Positions 63,127 through 64,000 of a stretch of DNA of 64,000 nucleotides are shown piece after piece (position 1 is the first letter of the stretch; each line of letters opens with the position of its first letter). Source of the DNA: JAWWOL01 sp033851545 (GTDB lineage: Bacteria > Actinomycetota > Actinomycetes > JAWWOL01); NCBI GenBank assembly GCA_033851545.1, contig JAWWOO010000038.1, positions 40,328 to 104,327 of the forward strand, in the 5' to 3' direction. The notes under the pieces were generated by a model, which did not search any database, had not been told where the DNA came from, and saw only the letters and a program-made list of their open reading frames with translations. The position numbers and the translations under genes are program-made.

Positions 63127-64000
63127 ATGACGGCTCCGCCCGCTCTCGCCCTCCCCACCTCGTTCCTCGGCACCCGCCGCGGCAAGCTCACCCTGGCTCT
63201 CTTGTGCGGGGTCCAGTTCCTGGACATCCTCGACGCCTCGATCGTCAACGTGGCGTTGCCGTCGATCCAGCACAGCCTGAGCTTTTCCCAGCAGAACCTG
63301 CAGTGGGTCCTCAGCGGCTACGTGCTCACGTTTGGCGGTTTCCTGCTCCTCGGCGGGCGAGCTGCCGACCTGCTGGGACGCAGGAGCGTACTCATCGCCG
63401 GCATCATCCTGTTCACTTTCAGCTCGCTGGCCGGCGGATTGGCGACGAACGAGGCGACGCTGATCACCGCTCGTCTCGTGCAGGGGATCGGCGCGGCGCT
63501 GATGGCTCCGGCCGCGCTCTCGATTGTCACGACCTCCTTCAAGGAGGGCGTCGACCGGCACAGGGCACTCGGCGTCTGGGGTGCCATGGGCGGCCTCGGG
63601 GCCGCGGCCGGCGTCTTCTTCGGCGGTGTGCTATCCGAGGGGCCTGGCTGGCGCTGGGTTTTCTACGTCAACATCCCCTTCTGCGTGTTGATGCTGTTCG
63701 CCATCTTCGGCCTGCTCGACGCCGAGCGGCCCGCCGGAGCGCGCCGGAGGTTCGATGCGCCCGGCGCAGTGCTGGTCACCGGCGGCATGCTGCTGCTCGT
63801 CTATGCCTTGATCAAGGCACCGGACGACGGCTGGGCATCTGGTCGGACGATCGGCTCGCTGGTGGGGGCAGCTGCGATTCTTGCGGTCTTCCTCATCAAC
63901 GAACAGCGCTCCCGCGATCCGCTCCTGCCGCTTTCGATCTTCCGCGTCAAAGGCCTAGCGGCCGCTGACGCGACTCAGATGATCGCGTACGCCGGCTTCC
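63127..64000 (+). CDS. MFS exporter, DHA2 (EmrB/QacA) family, partial
   Basis: 291 residues to the window edge, from ATG 63127 after GGAGG. Helices: LTLALLCGVQFLDILDASIVNVALPSIQHSL (motif D1-like), LLLGGRAADLLGRRSVLIAG (motif A), GWRWVFYVNIPFCVLMLFAIFGLL (motif C region, WRWVFyiNiP). Fourteen-helix family expected; only about eight are present here. Drug or metabolite proton antiporter. It is divergent from the damaged TetR gene, its presumed repressor. Confidence 0.9.
   Translation, partial: MTAPPALALPTSFLGTRRGKLTLALLCGVQFLDILDASIVNVALPSIQHSLSFSQQNLQWVLSGYVLTFGGFLLLGGRAADLLGRRSVLIAGIILFTFSSLAGGLATNEATLITARLVQGIGAALMAPAALSIVTTSFKEGVDRHRALGVWGAMGGLGAAAGVFFGGVLSEGPGWRWVFYVNIPFCVLMLFAIFGLLDAERPAGARRRFDAPGAVLVTGGMLLLVYALIKAPDDGWASGRTIGSLVGAAAILAVFLINEQRSRDPLLPLSIFRVKGLAAADATQMIAYAGF

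Overview
The window is high-GC actinobacterial DNA. The clearest sign is the syntenic block prcA - pafA - pafB - pafC - tatA - tatC - helY - 5'-3' exonuclease - pepE, which has the gene order of the mycobacterial Pup-proteasome region, followed by lnt/ppm1, fxsA and rbpA. Start codons are often GTG, and many genes show a TANNNT hexamer 5-8 nt before the start codon with no Shine-Dalgarno sequence, as expected for leaderless actinobacterial transcripts. I cannot assign a genus.

Layout. 1-19651 is the housekeeping core: the end of prcA, two tandem Tat-exported paralogues, pafA, a DUF3866 gene, pafBC, a zinc-ribbon gene, tatA/tatC, a DUF559-type nuclease gene flanked by palindromic repeats, helY, a candidate 10-methyl fatty acid pair (FAD oxidoreductase plus SAM methyltransferase), a 5'-3' exonuclease and pepE. 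19675-29037 holds a sarcosine-oxidase-like flavoenzyme with a 56-residue acidic partner, an Lrp regulator, lnt-ppm1-fxsA, rbpA behind an exact SigR-type promoter, a double NlpC/P60 protein, an M50 protease and a secreted Ig-like protein. 29147-35874 is one minus-strand branched-chain amino acid ABC operon (livKHMGF) ending in a GntR regulator. 36337-42761 holds a ZIP metal transporter behind a DtxR-like box, a PhyH dioxygenase with divergent AraC regulator, and an ABC exporter plus two-component system operon.

42946-53031 is accessory: YbaK-like deacylase, F420/FMN oxidoreductase, MarR plus epoxide hydrolase, AraC/VOC/DUF1059/UvrA-like operon, a MmyB-type regulator divergent from an alcohol dehydrogenase and a Bcr/CflA exporter, and a truncated carboxymuconolactone decarboxylase. 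53084-58038 holds a giant LAL/LuxR regulator and two paralogous alpha/beta hydrolases, one with a Tat signal.

58056-63107 looks like a small mobile or defence island: IS21 debris, a tyrosine recombinase, a toxin-antitoxin pair (HigBA-like) joined by 4-nt overlaps to an A/T-rich TIR-domain gene, an IS256-like remnant, and a TetR gene broken by two frameshifts beside an intact DHA2 exporter that runs off the window. The toxin-antitoxin-TIR operon is the best candidate for an undescribed system. The DUF559 gene with flanking palindromes is the second.
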